A program made the position numbers and the translations under genes. The notes under the pieces were generated by a model. The model saw only the letters and a list, made by a program, of their open reading frames with translations, was not told the DNA's origin and did no database searches. From positions 28,905 to 92,904 of the forward strand of contig CAZEWG010000008.1 of NCBI GenBank assembly GCA_964514485.1: a stretch of DNA of 64,000 bases, read 5' to 3'. The DNA comes from JAEZAA01 sp964514485. Lineage in GTDB: Bacteria; Pseudomonadota; Gammaproteobacteria; Pseudomonadales; Oleiphilaceae. Shown here in pieces: positions 17,652-27,375 of this stretch. How positions within the stretch are numbered: the stretch's first letter is position 1; each line of letters opens with the position of its first letter.

Positions 17652-18701
17652 TCAGGATTCTCGCTCGTAGCGGGTGGGCTGCTCTTCCAGGGTTTGGCGG
17701 ATCAGGAAGTAGCTGTCCAGTCGGCGCGGGTCGATCTTGCCGTCCTCCACGGCGGCCTTGAGGGCGCAGCCGGGTTCTTCCAGATGGCGGCAGTCCCGGA
17801 ACTTACAATAGCCAAGATGGGGCCCGAACTCGATAAAACCCTGCTCCAACTGGTGGACATCAATATGCCAAAGCCCGAATTCACGCACCCCGGGGGAGTC
17901 GATCAGATCCCCGCCGGTGGGCATGTGGAACAGCCTGGCAGTGGTGGTGGTATGGGTGCCCTTGCGGGTGTGCTCTGACAACTCCTGAATGCGGATCTCC
18001 TCGTCGGGCAACAGCATTTTCACCAACGACGATTTACCCACTCCCGACTGGCCAACCAGCACACTGGTGCGGCCCGCCAAAACCTCAAGCAGTTCGTCCA
18101 GCCCGTGCTGGGTGGCGGTCGAGGCCCGAATAACCGGGTAGCCCAGGGTCTGATACAGTGCCACCAGACCTTCAACGTGCGCCCGGTTCTGATCATTGAT
18201 CAGGTCGGTTTTGTTCAGTAGCAGAATCGGTGGAATCCCAACGGTTTCGGCGGCCACCAGGTAGCGGTCCAGCAGGTTCTGGTGAGGTTCCGGCTCCGCT
18301 GCGAACACCATGATGATGTGATCAATATTGGCGGCAATCGGTTTGAGCTGGCCAAAGTTGTCCGGGCGCGTCAGGCTGGTGCGGCGCTCCAGGCGGGCTT
18401 CAATGACCCCGGTGAGGTTGGCGCCGGCACGCCAGATCACCCGGTCTCCGGTGACCAGTGAATCAATGTTGGCGCGGGCGAAGCAGCGGTGCACCTTGCC
18501 CTGGTCCTCGCCTTCCAGAGCCTCGATATCCAACTGCTGGCCATAGTGGGCAATGACCAGCCCCAACTGTTCGCTGCTGAGTTCGCCGGCGTTGAGCTGG
18601 CGGCTGATGTCCCGTTCCCGTTTCTGGGCACGGGCGGTCCGTTCCTGTTGTATTTTTTCCACGCGCCAGCGCTGGCGTCGGTTGAGTTTGCGTTTTGACA
18701 T
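17652..18701 (-). CDS. rsgA: Small ribosomal subunit biogenesis GTPase RsgA
   Basis: A 349-aa circularly permuted GTPase that checks 30S decoding-centre maturation. An N-terminal OB fold (about 45-110) is followed by the GTPase domain with permuted motif order: NKTDL (G4), then GQSGVGKSSLVKML (G1), then DSPGVREF (G3). The C-terminal zinc-binding region is CKFRDCRHLEEPGC. A basic N terminus (KRKLNRRQRWR) is usual. It diverges from orn, with 173 bases between the starts. Confidence 0.95.
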   Translation of the reverse strand: MSKRKLNRRQRWRVEKIQQERTARAQKRERDISRQLNAGELSSEQLGLVIAHYGQQLDIEALEGEDQGKVHRCFARANIDSLVTGDRVIWRAGANLTGVIEARLERRTSLTRPDNFGQLKPIAANIDHIIMVFAAEPEPHQNLLDRYLVAAETVGIPPILLLNKTDLINDQNRAHVEGLVALYQTLGYPVIRASTATQHGLDELLEVLAGRTSVLVGQSGVGKSSLVKMLLPDEEIRIQELSEHTRKGTHTTTTARLFHMPTGGDLIDSPGVREFGLWHIDVHQLEQGFIEFGPHLGYCKFRDCRHLEEPGCALKAAVEDGKIDPRRLDSYFLIRQTLEEQPTRYERES

Positions 18702-18874
18702 CGCCGAGATTCGTTAAGGGCTCTAGAAAGCCGGACTAATGGTTATGGCCACGAATGCGTGGGGCACAATTGCTTCGCAAAGGGCGCCGTCGAAAGTTCG
18801 CCCGTGGTATGATGGCGCTCATCTTCCGGTCGACGGCCGGTGTCCAAATTACCCTACATCATGAAGGAATCAGC

Positions 18875-19423
18875 ATGGTACGCCAAGACAATCTGATCTG
18901 GATCGATCTGGAGATGACCGGGCTCGACCCGGAAGTCCATCGGATCATCGAGATCGCCACTATTGTAACGGACTCCCAGCTCAATGTGATTGAGGAAGGG
19001 CCGGTGATTGCGGTCCATCAGCCGGCACAGGTGCTGGCCCTGATGGATGAGTGGTGTGTACGCACCCATGGAGAGTCGGGACTGACCCAGCGGGTGAAGG
19101 ACAGCCAAATTGATGAGCAGGAAGCGGAGCGGATGACGCTGGAGTTTTTACGGCGCCACGTGGAGCAGGGAGCCTCTCCCATGTGCGGTAACAGTATTGG
19201 GCAGGATCGCCGCTTCCTGGTGCGCTACATGCCGGAGCTGGAAAACTACTTCCATTACCGGAATCTGGATGTGAGCACCCTGAAGGAGCTGGCTCGCCGC
19301 TGGCGTCCCGATGTGCTCAAGACCCTGGTCAAGCGTAATACCCACTTGGCGCTGGAAGATATCCAGGACTCCATCGCGGAGCTGCGCCACTATCGGGAGC
19401 ATTTCCTGCGCCTGCAGCCCTAA
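18875..19423 (+). CDS. orn: Oligoribonuclease
   Basis: A 182-aa DEDDh 3'-5' exoribonuclease that degrades dinucleotides, including pGpG from c-di-GMP breakdown, which links it to the FimX/PilZ proteins nearby. Exo I is WIDLEMTGLD (Asp11, Glu13). Further acidic motifs and the His-containing Exo III (KRNTHLALEDIQDSIAEL) are present. ATG 18875 has AAGGA eight bases before it and gives the family length. The frame is open upstream to 18755. Confidence 0.95.
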   Translation: MVRQDNLIWIDLEMTGLDPEVHRIIEIATIVTDSQLNVIEEGPVIAVHQPAQVLALMDEWCVRTHGESGLTQRVKDSQIDEQEAERMTLEFLRRHVEQGASPMCGNSIGQDRRFLVRYMPELENYFHYRNLDVSTLKELARRWRPDVLKTLVKRNTHLALEDIQDSIAELRHYREHFLRLQP

Positions 19424-19455
19424 CGGGCGTTGCGGGGGGGGCTTGGACGTGGGGG

Positions 19456-20544
19456 CTAGGTCTTGGGCTTGGGGTGTTGCGCCAACGCCCAGGCGACATG
19501 CTCTCGCACCAGTGGGGATGGGTGGTCGGCGCGCTGTTGCAGGGCATTGATCACGGCCTCACTGGTTGGCGCATTACCCAGTCCGACCGCTAGATTGCGC
19601 AGCCAGCCTTCATAGCCGGTACGACGGATGGCGGAACCTTCCGTCCGCTTGAGAAACTCTTCTTCAGACCACAGGAACAGATCCGCCAGTTGACTGCTAT
19701 CCAGTCGGTGTCGCGGGGCGAAGTCCGGCTCCCGGGTGAATCGGGAAAAACGGTTCCAGGGGCAGATCAGCTGGCAGTCGTCGCAACCGAACACCCGGTT
19801 GCCCATCAGTGGGCGCAGTTCTTCCGGAATCGCCCCTTTGAGCTCAATGGTGAGATAGGAAATGCAGCGTCGGGCATCCAGCACCCCGGGCTCCACAAAG
19901 GCCTGGGTGGGGCAGATGTCCAGGCAGGCCCGGCAACTGCCACAGTGATGCTTGGTAAAGGGCGGGTCCAGAGGCAGAGGGAGGTCGGTGTAGACTTCGG
20001 CCAAAAAGAAATAAGACCCTGCCTTGGGGTTGATCAGCATGGTGTTCTTGCCGATCCAGCCCAGTCCGGCCTGCTGGGCCAGGGCGCGTTCCAGCACCGG
20101 GGCGCTGTCGGTGAAGACGCGGAACTGGTGGCCGGGCAGCTGGGTTTCGATGCGTTCCACCAGTTGCGTCAGCCGCTTGCGAATCAGCTTGTGATAGTCC
20201 CGGCCCAGGGTATAGCGGGAGATATAGGCGTCTTGCGGGTTGTCGAGCACGGCCTGGGCGGGTGTGGTGTCCGGATAGTAGTCCATGCGCAGGGAAATCA
20301 CCCGTAAGGTGCCTTCCACCAGCTCCGCCGGCCGGCTACGCTTGCTGCCGTGGCGGGCCATGTAATCCATTTCGCCATGGTAGCCTCGGGCCAGCCAGTC
20401 ATTCAGGCGGCGTTCGTGGTCTCCCAGATTCACCCCGGTAATACCGGCCTGCTGAAAGCCCAATTCTTCGGCCCAGCGCTTAATGCTTTGGGCAAGATCC
20501 TGAAGATCCACGTTTTCCGGGGTGTGTAAAGGTTTTGAAATCAT
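19456..20544 (-). CDS. queG: Epoxyqueuosine reductase
   Basis: Cobalamin-dependent enzyme for the last step of queuosine synthesis (epoxyqueuosine to queuosine in tRNA). From ATG 20544 it is 362 aa. The two [4Fe-4S] clusters are in CGSCRACLDICPTQAF and CDDCQLICPWNRF. A HEAT-like C terminus follows (LRNLAVGLGNAP...LVREHVAWAL). The frame stays open 41 codons upstream, but that extension does not look conserved. It converges on orn (32 bases between stops) and diverges from nnr. Confidence 0.93.
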   Translation of the reverse strand: MISKPLHTPENVDLQDLAQSIKRWAEELGFQQAGITGVNLGDHERRLNDWLARGYHGEMDYMARHGSKRSRPAELVEGTLRVISLRMDYYPDTTPAQAVLDNPQDAYISRYTLGRDYHKLIRKRLTQLVERIETQLPGHQFRVFTDSAPVLERALAQQAGLGWIGKNTMLINPKAGSYFFLAEVYTDLPLPLDPPFTKHHCGSCRACLDICPTQAFVEPGVLDARRCISYLTIELKGAIPEELRPLMGNRVFGCDDCQLICPWNRFSRFTREPDFAPRHRLDSSQLADLFLWSEEEFLKRTEGSAIRRTGYEGWLRNLAVGLGNAPTSEAVINALQQRADHPSPLVREHVAWALAQHPKPKT

Positions 20545-20707
20545 ACGACCGCATCCGTTAGATGGGAGTATTTTGCCACAGCTGGTGTGGCCCGGGTTAA
20601 AAACCGACAGGTTGTCTGGGAAATGGAGCTGTGGGAAACTTCCACCCAAGCAGGCTGGCATCGACAAATGATGTTTACCTCAAGCTTCTCCCGGAGCGGC
20701 GCTCGCT

Positions 20708-22237
20708 ATGACTGATTCTCTTCCTATGCGGCTCTATCGAGCCGATCAGGTCCGGCAACTGGACCGTCTTGCCATTGATGCCATGGGTGTTTCCGGTTTT
20801 GAACTGATGATGCGTGCCGGTCGTTCCGCCTTTCGTCATCTTTTGAGCCGCTGGCCCCGAGTTGGTTCCCTGACCCTGTTTTGCGGGGGCGGCAACAATG
20901 GCGGGGATGGCTATGTGATCGCGGGGCTGGCTAAAAAACGCGGGCTCAACGTTCGGCTTTATTGGCTGGCTGCCCCGGAGACACTGCAAGGGGAAGCGGC
21001 CCAGGCGCGGGATTGGGCCGTGGCTCAGGGAGTGACCTTTCAGCCCTGGACCCCTGATTGTGTCATCGAAGCCGATGTGCTGGTGGATGCGCTATTGGGA
21101 ACCGGGCTGAACAGCCCGGTGCGTGGCCTGTACGGCGATGCGATCAAGGCCATCAACGCCACTGGGCTACCAGTGGTGGCGGTCGATGTCCCCTCCGGCC
21201 TGTCCGCTGATACGGGCATGCCGTTGGATTGTGCCGTTGATGCGGAACTCACTGTCACTTTTATCGGTCTTAAGCAGGGCTTGTTGACCGGAGCCGGTCC
21301 TGACCATGTAGGTCAGCTGGTGTTTGATGATCTTGGCGTGCCCGCCGAGGTTTATGACGCCGTTCCACATCTTTGCCGGCGAGTGGACTGGTATCAGGTG
21401 TCCGGCCTGATTGAGCCCCGCCGTCCTTGTGCCCATAAAGGGCAGTTTGGGCGGTTGCTGATTGTTGGCGGTGACGAGGGGATGGGAGGCGCCGTGGTGA
21501 TGGCGGCGGAGGCGGCGGCCAGAAGCGGAGCCGGATTGATTTCGGTGGCGACTCGCTCCAACCATGTGCCGGCGATTTTAATGCGTTGCCCGGAAGTCAT
21601 GGCCCGCTCGGTACGGTCCCGTCATGATTTGCTGCCGATGCTGGAACGGGCCGATGCGGTGGTGATCGGCCCGGGGCTGGGCACGGCTGCCTGGTCGCAG
21701 CAACTGCTTCAGGTGGTGCTGGAATCCGACAAGCCGCTGGTGCTGGATGCCGATGCCTTGAACCTGATCGCCGCGCAGGGCCTGGCGGCGGATCTTCGGG
21801 GGCGGGAGTGTGTGATGACGCCCCATCCGGGAGAAGCCGCTCGACTGTTAGGGTGCTCGGTGGCGGAGGTTCAGGCGGATCGTTTTGCCGCGCTGGCGCA
21901 ATTGCAACAGCGTTACGGTGGCGTTGTGTTGTTAAAAGGTGCCGGTACCCTGATTGGGGGCGGCATCAATGAATCGCTGTCAGCTCTGGCGAATGTCGGT
22001 AACCCCGGCATGGCGACGGGAGGCATGGGGGATGTGCTGAGCGGCATCCTCGGTAGCTTTTTGGCACAGGGATATTCCGGGCGTCAGGCGACGGAGTTGG
22101 CCGCCTGTCTGCATGGGGAGGCAGCGCAAGTCGCAGCCCGGAGCCAGGGATATGTCAGCCTGCTGCCAACCGATGTGGTGGCCGCGCTGCCGAGCCTGCT
22201 AAGAGGGCGTGATTTGATGGGCGGTTTTGAGAAGTAA
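20708..22237 (+). CDS. nnr: Bifunctional NAD(P)H-hydrate epimerase / ADP-dependent dehydratase
   Basis: Repairs hydrated NAD(P)H. An N-terminal YjeF epimerase domain (about 1-215, with GGGNNGGDGYVIAGLA) is fused to a C-terminal ribokinase-like dehydratase domain (about 230-509, with MTPHPGEAARLLG and GNPGMATGGMGDVLSG). At 509 aa it has the usual length. First gene of the long nnr-tsaE-amiB-mutL-miaA-hfq-hflX-hflKC run. The 163 bases to divergent queG hold the promoters. Confidence 0.94.
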   Translation: MTDSLPMRLYRADQVRQLDRLAIDAMGVSGFELMMRAGRSAFRHLLSRWPRVGSLTLFCGGGNNGGDGYVIAGLAKKRGLNVRLYWLAAPETLQGEAAQARDWAVAQGVTFQPWTPDCVIEADVLVDALLGTGLNSPVRGLYGDAIKAINATGLPVVAVDVPSGLSADTGMPLDCAVDAELTVTFIGLKQGLLTGAGPDHVGQLVFDDLGVPAEVYDAVPHLCRRVDWYQVSGLIEPRRPCAHKGQFGRLLIVGGDEGMGGAVVMAAEAAARSGAGLISVATRSNHVPAILMRCPEVMARSVRSRHDLLPMLERADAVVIGPGLGTAAWSQQLLQVVLESDKPLVLDADALNLIAAQGLAADLRGRECVMTPHPGEAARLLGCSVAEVQADRFAALAQLQQRYGGVVLLKGAGTLIGGGINESLSALANVGNPGMATGGMGDVLSGILGSFLAQGYSGRQATELAACLHGEAAQVAARSQGYVSLLPTDVVAALPSLLRGRDLMGGFEK

Positions 22238-22250
22238 CAAGGTAATCCGC

Positions 22251-22745
22251 ATGCAAGAGTTGAGACTGACGGCCCGTGACGAAGCGGAAACTGTCGCCCT
22301 GGGACAAAACCTGGGCGAGGCTAGTGCCGGTGTAGGGGTGATTTTTTTGCGGGGTGATCTCGGGGCCGGTAAAACCACCTTTACCCGGGGTGTGCTGCGT
22401 GCTTTCGGGCATCAGGGGGCAGTCAAGAGCCCAACTTATACCCTGGTTGAGCCCTACCAGGTGGGAGGGCGGCAGGTTTATCACTTTGATCTGTACCGTC
22501 TGGGAGACCCCGAAGAATTGGAATACCTGGGAATTCGCGACTATTTTGATGGGCAATCCCTTTGTTTGGTGGAGTGGCCTGATCGCGGGGCCGGAATTCT
22601 GCCAAAACCCGATCTTGAAGTTTTTATCCAAGTGGTATCGCCGGGGCGTGAGGTTCTTTTGAGTGCCGTTTCGGACTATGGGCGAGACCTCCTCCGTCAG
22701 CTGGAAGCACGGATCCGGCCGACGGATCAAAACGAGATGCAGTGA
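22251..22745 (+). CDS. tsaE: tRNA threonylcarbamoyladenosine biosynthesis ATPase TsaE
   Basis: A 164-aa P-loop protein of the t6A complex (with TsaB and TsaD). The Walker A motif is GDLGAGKTT (35-43). The family signatures SPTYTLVEPY and YHFDLYRL...EELEYLG are present, and VEWPDRG is near the C terminus. ATG 22251 has AAGGTAA upstream. The frame is open eight codons more. Its stop overlaps the amiB start (TGATG). Confidence 0.93.
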   Translation: MQELRLTARDEAETVALGQNLGEASAGVGVIFLRGDLGAGKTTFTRGVLRAFGHQGAVKSPTYTLVEPYQVGGRQVYHFDLYRLGDPEELEYLGIRDYFDGQSLCLVEWPDRGAGILPKPDLEVFIQVVSPGREVLLSAVSDYGRDLLRQLEARIRPTDQNEMQ

Positions 22746-24145
22746 TGAGTAAAACAATGTTTGCCCGCTTGCTCCTGCCCCTGCTGCTGGTATGTTCGGC
22801 GTTGGTGCAGGCCGCCACCGTGGGGAGCGTGCGCTTGTGGCCGGCGCCGGACCATGTGCGCCTGGTGTTTGATGTCAGTGGCCCGGTCGACTATCAGGTA
22901 TTTGATTTGACGGGCCCCCACCGGCTGGTGATTGATATTAACGATGCCCAGCTGGCGACGAATCTGACCCAGCTGGATTTGAAGGATTCCCCTATTCGCA
23001 AAGTGCGTAGCGGCGTTCGCAATGGCAAGGACCTGCGCGTGGTGCTGGATCTGGAACGGGCGATTCCGACCCGCAGCTTTTTGTTAAAGCCCAATGGTCA
23101 GTATGGTGACCGGTTGGTGGTGGACTTGCTGACGGGAGAAACGGCAGTCGCAGGTGCAAGTCAGCCCAAAGAACCGGCCCGAGTGGTGAGAAGCACCCGT
23201 GACGTCAACCAGCAGCGGGATGTCGTGATCGTCATTGATGCGGGGCACGGCGGGGAGGATCCGGGTGCCATTGGGCCCAACAAGCTGCGGGAAAAGGACG
23301 TGGTACTGGGCATCTCCCGGGAATTGCATCGCCTGCTGGCACAGGAGCAGGGTTTTACCAGCTATCTGACGCGAGATGGCGACTACTACATCAGCTTGCG
23401 TCAACGGACCCAGTTGGCTCGCAAGCACAATGCGGACCTGTTTGTATCCATTCATGCCGATGCCTTTACCCGGCCCGAGGCCAGTGGCGCATCGGTCTAT
23501 GCCATTTCCGAACGGGGCGCCACCAGTGAAACGGCCCGTTGGTTGGCGGAGCGGGAAAACCGGTCCGACCTGATTGGTGGCGTGGGAGGCGTCAGTCTGG
23601 ATGACAAGGATAACACCCTGGCAGGAGTGCTGTTGGATCTGTCCATGACGGCCAGCCTGAATGCGAGCCTGAGCGTAGGGAATCAGGTGTTGCGCTCCAT
23701 GGGCACCATTGCCAAGCTGCATAAGCCCAAGGTGGAGCAGGCGGCTTTTGTGGTGCTGAAATCGCCGGATATTCCGTCGCTGCTGGTGGAAACCGGGTTT
23801 ATTTCCAACCCGGGTGAGGCAAGGCTGCTGGCGGACAAAGCCTATCAGCGCAAGATGGCCCAGGCGATCTACCGGGGCATTAAGGCTTATTTTGAAGAGG
23901 CGCCGCCGCCCGGCACCTATCTGGCCTGGCGAAAACAGGGCGGGGCCGCCATTATGGCCGCGGCTCCCGCTGCCGCGATGGAGTCCGCCGCCAATCAAAT
24001 GGTCCGCTATGTCATCAGTCGTGGCGATACCCTGACGAGCATCGCCAAGCGGAACAATGTCAGTGTCGGACGGTTGCGGGAAGTGAACGGCTTGCGCAGT
24101 GATCAACTGCGGATCGGGCAGGTGATCCATATTCCCGGTTCCTGA
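22745..24145 (+). CDS. amiB: N-acetylmuramoyl-L-alanine amidase, AmiB/AmiC type with LysM
   Basis: Periplasmic zinc amidase that splits septal peptidoglycan during division, normally switched on by an EnvC/NlpD-type activator. At 466 aa it has a signal peptide (1-23, ending LVQA), an AMIN domain (about 25-130) that targets the septum, and the Amidase_3 domain (about 160-390). Zinc ligands lie in IDAGHGGEDPGA (His168), SIHADAF and the catalytic VETGFISN. A C-terminal LysM (YVISRGDTLTSIAKRNNVS) follows. Start ATG 22745 is in TGATG overlap with tsaE. A GC-rich hairpin follows the stop. Confidence 0.94.
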   Translation: MSKTMFARLLLPLLLVCSALVQAATVGSVRLWPAPDHVRLVFDVSGPVDYQVFDLTGPHRLVIDINDAQLATNLTQLDLKDSPIRKVRSGVRNGKDLRVVLDLERAIPTRSFLLKPNGQYGDRLVVDLLTGETAVAGASQPKEPARVVRSTRDVNQQRDVVIVIDAGHGGEDPGAIGPNKLREKDVVLGISRELHRLLAQEQGFTSYLTRDGDYYISLRQRTQLARKHNADLFVSIHADAFTRPEASGASVYAISERGATSETARWLAERENRSDLIGGVGGVSLDDKDNTLAGVLLDLSMTASLNASLSVGNQVLRSMGTIAKLHKPKVEQAAFVVLKSPDIPSLLVETGFISNPGEARLLADKAYQRKMAQAIYRGIKAYFEEAPPPGTYLAWRKQGGAAIMAAAPAAAMESAANQMVRYVISRGDTLTSIAKRNNVSVGRLREVNGLRSDQLRIGQVIHIPGS

Positions 24146-24167
24146 TTGCCCTGCTCCTCCAAAACCA

Positions 24168-24204
24168 GCGCGCCCCGGCTCAGGCATTGAGGCCGGGGGC
24201 GCGC
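24168..24204 (+). terminator. Long GC-rich hairpin after amiB
   Basis: Arms GCGCGCCCCGGCTCA and TGAGGCCGGGGGCGCGC pair over about 15 bp with two single-base bulges and a short loop, then CTTTGC. It lies between amiB and mutL and probably reduces, rather than ends, transcription. Confidence 0.55.
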
Positions 24205-24287
24205 CTTTGCTAGTATCCTGCCTGATCTTCCAAGCCCGCAACCAGCGCCAGCGCTTCATTCCGCTGTCCAATGATATTTGAGGTCGC

Positions 24288-26159
24288 ATGAGCCGCATAC
24301 ATCTTTTATCCCCACGACTAGCCAACCAGATTGCCGCCGGTGAAGTGGTCGAACGGCCCGCCTCGGTGGTGAAGGAGCTGGTGGAGAACGCGCTGGACGC
24401 TGGCGCCCGGCGGATTGAAGTGGATATCGAGGCCGGTGGCGTCAAGCTGATTCGGGTGCGAGATGACGGGGTGGGCATTTATCAGGAAGACCTGCCGCTG
24501 GCCTTGAGTCGTCACGCCACCAGTAAAATCACTGAGCTCGATGAGCTGGAAGCCGTTGCCAGTCTTGGCTTTCGGGGCGAGGCGCTGGCCAGTATCAGCT
24601 CCGTGTCGCGCCTGGAGCTGACCTCCCGTCCTCGAGACCAGGAACAGGGCTGGAAGGTGACGGTTGAGGGCCGGGATATGGAAGCCCAGATCAGCCCGGC
24701 ACCGCACCCGGTTGGCACCACGCTGGAAGTGCGGGATCTGTTCTATAACACGCCGGCGCGACGCAAATTCCTGCGGACGGAGAAAACGGAATTCGGCCAT
24801 GTGGAGGAGGTGATTAAGCGTCAGGCGCTCAGTCGCTTCTCCGTGGCATTTCATTTTCGTCACAACCAGCGCATGGTCTACCAGTTGCGTGCCGCGGAAG
24901 GGCCTCAGGATCAGGAACGGCGCATTGCCACACTGCTCGGTCAGGACTTTATGCGCAACGCCGTGCATGTGGATGCCGAAGCCTCGGGCTTGAAGTTGTG
25001 GGGCTGGGTGGCCGCACCGACGTTTTCCCGCAGCCAGCCGGATTTGCAGTACTTCTTTGTCAACGGCCGGGTGGTGCGTGACAAGCTGGTGGCCCACGCC
25101 ATTCGCCAAGCCTACCGGGATGTGCTCTATAACGGCCGTCATCCGGCTTTTGCGCTGTATTTCGAGCTGGACCCGGCCAGTGTGGATGTGAACGTCCACC
25201 CCACCAAGCACGAGGTGCGTTTCCGTGATTCGCGCCTGGTCCATGACTTCCTGTTTCGGAGCCTGCACCGGGTCTTGGGTGAGATTCGCCCGGAGCAGCG
25301 GCTACAAACCGAAGCGCCTTTACCTGGGCCGGTAGTGGGTTTGAACAGTCCCGCTGAACGCAATTGGGCGCCCAGTTTTCAACAAACCAGTATGCCCCTT
25401 GCGACGAGACCCGCGGAGCAGGATGTACGGGGGCAGATGGAAGTCTATCGGGAGCTGCACCCGGCGGTCTCTGCCGGGGCATCAGGAATGCCTCAGGCGG
25501 TGGGCGAGGCCCTGCTCGCTCCGGTGGTTGACTGGGCGCCGCAACCGCTGCCGGTGACGGAAGAAGCCGCTGGAGACCCACCCCTGGGATTTGCCGTGGC
25601 GCAACTGCACGGTATTTACATTCTGGCCCAGAATCGCCACGGGCTGGTCATTGTGGACATGCATGCCGCCCATGAGCGGATCACTTATGAGCGGATGAAA
25701 CTCGCCTATTATGGGCAGGGGGTGCGAGCACAGCCGTTGCTGGTGCCGCTCACCTTGGCGCTCAGCACTCGGGAGGTCGCCGCGGTCGAGGAACATCAGC
25801 AGTCCTTGGCACGATTTGGGCTGGAATTATCGGTTGCCGGCCCCGAAATGGTGCTGGTGCGTCAGGTACCGGTGTTGTTGCGGGATGCCAATGTGGAGCA
25901 GCTGGTGCGGGATGTGGTGAGTGACCTGGTGGAGCAGGGCAGCAGTGACCGGTTGGAGGCCACCGCCAATGAGTTGATGGCGACCATGGCCTGTCATGGC
26001 GCGGTGCGGGCCAACCGCCAGCTGACCATTACCGAAATGAACGCCCTGCTGCGGGACATGGAGGAAACCGAGCGCAGCGGCCAGTGCAACCATGGCCGAC
26101 CCACCTGGACCCAGCTCAGCATGGCTGAATTGGATAAACTCTTCCTGAGGGGGCGCTAG
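24288..26159 (+). CDS. mutL: DNA mismatch repair protein MutL
   Basis: A 623-aa matchmaker of mismatch repair. The N-terminal GHKL ATPase has ELVENALDAGA, DDGVGI and the GFRGEALASI motif. A proline/glutamine-rich linker (about 335-430) precedes the C-terminal dimerisation domain. The endonuclease motif of the DQHAxxExxxxE class is present as DMHAAHERITYE (457-468), with ACHGAVRA and CNHGRP completing the metal site. This points to MutH-independent, MutL-nicking repair as in Pseudomonas. The stop overlaps the miaA GTG by one base. Confidence 0.95.
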   Translation: MSRIHLLSPRLANQIAAGEVVERPASVVKELVENALDAGARRIEVDIEAGGVKLIRVRDDGVGIYQEDLPLALSRHATSKITELDELEAVASLGFRGEALASISSVSRLELTSRPRDQEQGWKVTVEGRDMEAQISPAPHPVGTTLEVRDLFYNTPARRKFLRTEKTEFGHVEEVIKRQALSRFSVAFHFRHNQRMVYQLRAAEGPQDQERRIATLLGQDFMRNAVHVDAEASGLKLWGWVAAPTFSRSQPDLQYFFVNGRVVRDKLVAHAIRQAYRDVLYNGRHPAFALYFELDPASVDVNVHPTKHEVRFRDSRLVHDFLFRSLHRVLGEIRPEQRLQTEAPLPGPVVGLNSPAERNWAPSFQQTSMPLATRPAEQDVRGQMEVYRELHPAVSAGASGMPQAVGEALLAPVVDWAPQPLPVTEEAAGDPPLGFAVAQLHGIYILAQNRHGLVIVDMHAAHERITYERMKLAYYGQGVRAQPLLVPLTLALSTREVAAVEEHQQSLARFGLELSVAGPEMVLVRQVPVLLRDANVEQLVRDVVSDLVEQGSSDRLEATANELMATMACHGAVRANRQLTITEMNALLRDMEETERSGQCNHGRPTWTQLSMAELDKLFLRGR

Positions 26160-27196
26160 TGACCAGCTCGGTGCGTGAGACTGCTCCGCGGCCCACGGCG
26201 ATTTTTCTGATGGGGCCGACGGCGGCCGGGAAAACGGATCTGGCGGTCAAGCTGTGCCAGCGCTTTCCCTGCGAGATTATCAGTGTCGACTCCGCCCTGG
26301 TGTATCGGGGCATGGATATCGGCACCGCCAAGCCCGGACCGGAGATCCTGGCCCAGGCGCCCCATCGTTTGATTGATATCCGGGACCCCGCCGACAGTTA
26401 CTCGGTGGGCGAGTTCTACCGGGATGCCCTGGCCGCCATGGAAGACATCACCGCGCGGGGCAAGGTGCCTCTGCTGGTGGGCGGCACCATGATGTATTTC
26501 AAGGCCTTGCGTGATGGCTTGGGGGATTTGCCCCAGGCGGATGCCGCAGTGCGGGCGCGTCTTGAATCCGAGTTGGAGGCCCAGGGCCATGAAGCCTTGC
26601 ATCAGCGTCTGCAACAGCTGGATCCTGAAGCGGCCCGTCGTATTCATCCCCATAACCGCCAACGATTGCTTCGTGCCCTGGAGGTTTATGAAGTGACGGG
26701 GCGCCCTATCTCATCTTTCTGGCAAGGAAGCAGTGGGGCGGGCGAGGCGGATAGCGAGACGGCAAATAATGAGCCATTAACTGCTTGGGAGCGCGAATCT
26801 TTTGCCGGCATAGATTACAATATTATAAACTTAGCGGTTGCCCCGGCATGTAGGCAGGAATTACACCGACGCATTGAGCTCCGGTTCCGGCAAATGCTTG
26901 CGGAAGGTCTGATCGACGAGGTGCGAAAGCTGCATCAGCGTGGTGATTTGCATCCAGACCTGCCGGCCATCCGTTCAGTGGGCTACCGTCAGGTTTGGGA
27001 ATACCTCGATGGGGCGCTGGATTACTCTGAAATGGTGATGAAGGGAGTTGCAGCCACTCGCCAGTTGGCGAAGCGACAGCTTACTTGGTTGCGCCGCTGG
27101 CCGAGTATAACATGGTTGGAAACTGAAGATGCGGCTATCCTGAATAAAGCAGTTGGATGCTTGTCTTCAGTATTTGCAGAAAGCGTCGTCCGTTGA
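26159..27196 (+). CDS. miaA: tRNA dimethylallyltransferase
   Basis: Adds dimethylallyl to A37 of tRNAs reading UNN codons. It is 345 aa, with P-loop GPTAAGKTDLAVKL (19-32), the DSALVYRGMDIGTAKP segment, GTMMYFKAL and HRRIELRFRQML. GTG start. Between about 26755 and 26860 the base composition drops sharply in GC. Codons rare elsewhere in the window (ATA, TTA, AGG, AAT) appear around a non-conserved insert (SETANNEPLTAWERE). The last 30 codons are also AT-richer. The MiaB enzyme that continues this modification is at 57.8-59.1 kb. Confidence 0.93.
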   Translation: MTSSVRETAPRPTAIFLMGPTAAGKTDLAVKLCQRFPCEIISVDSALVYRGMDIGTAKPGPEILAQAPHRLIDIRDPADSYSVGEFYRDALAAMEDITARGKVPLLVGGTMMYFKALRDGLGDLPQADAAVRARLESELEAQGHEALHQRLQQLDPEAARRIHPHNRQRLLRALEVYEVTGRPISSFWQGSSGAGEADSETANNEPLTAWERESFAGIDYNIINLAVAPACRQELHRRIELRFRQMLAEGLIDEVRKLHQRGDLHPDLPAIRSVGYRQVWEYLDGALDYSEMVMKGVAATRQLAKRQLTWLRRWPSITWLETEDAAILNKAVGCLSSVFAESVVR

Positions 27197-27375
27197 TCGA
27201 CAGCAATCTATACAGCGAGTGTCCATTTTAGACTGAAGGCGTGGGTGTGCGCTGTTGCCCGCCGCGGAAAATAACTTAGCCGTCTGGCCAGCTGACGATG
27301 CGATGCAGGGAGTAACGCAGATCGCTTGCCAGCGTACCGACATGATTTTGAAATCACAATTTTAGGAGAATACAG

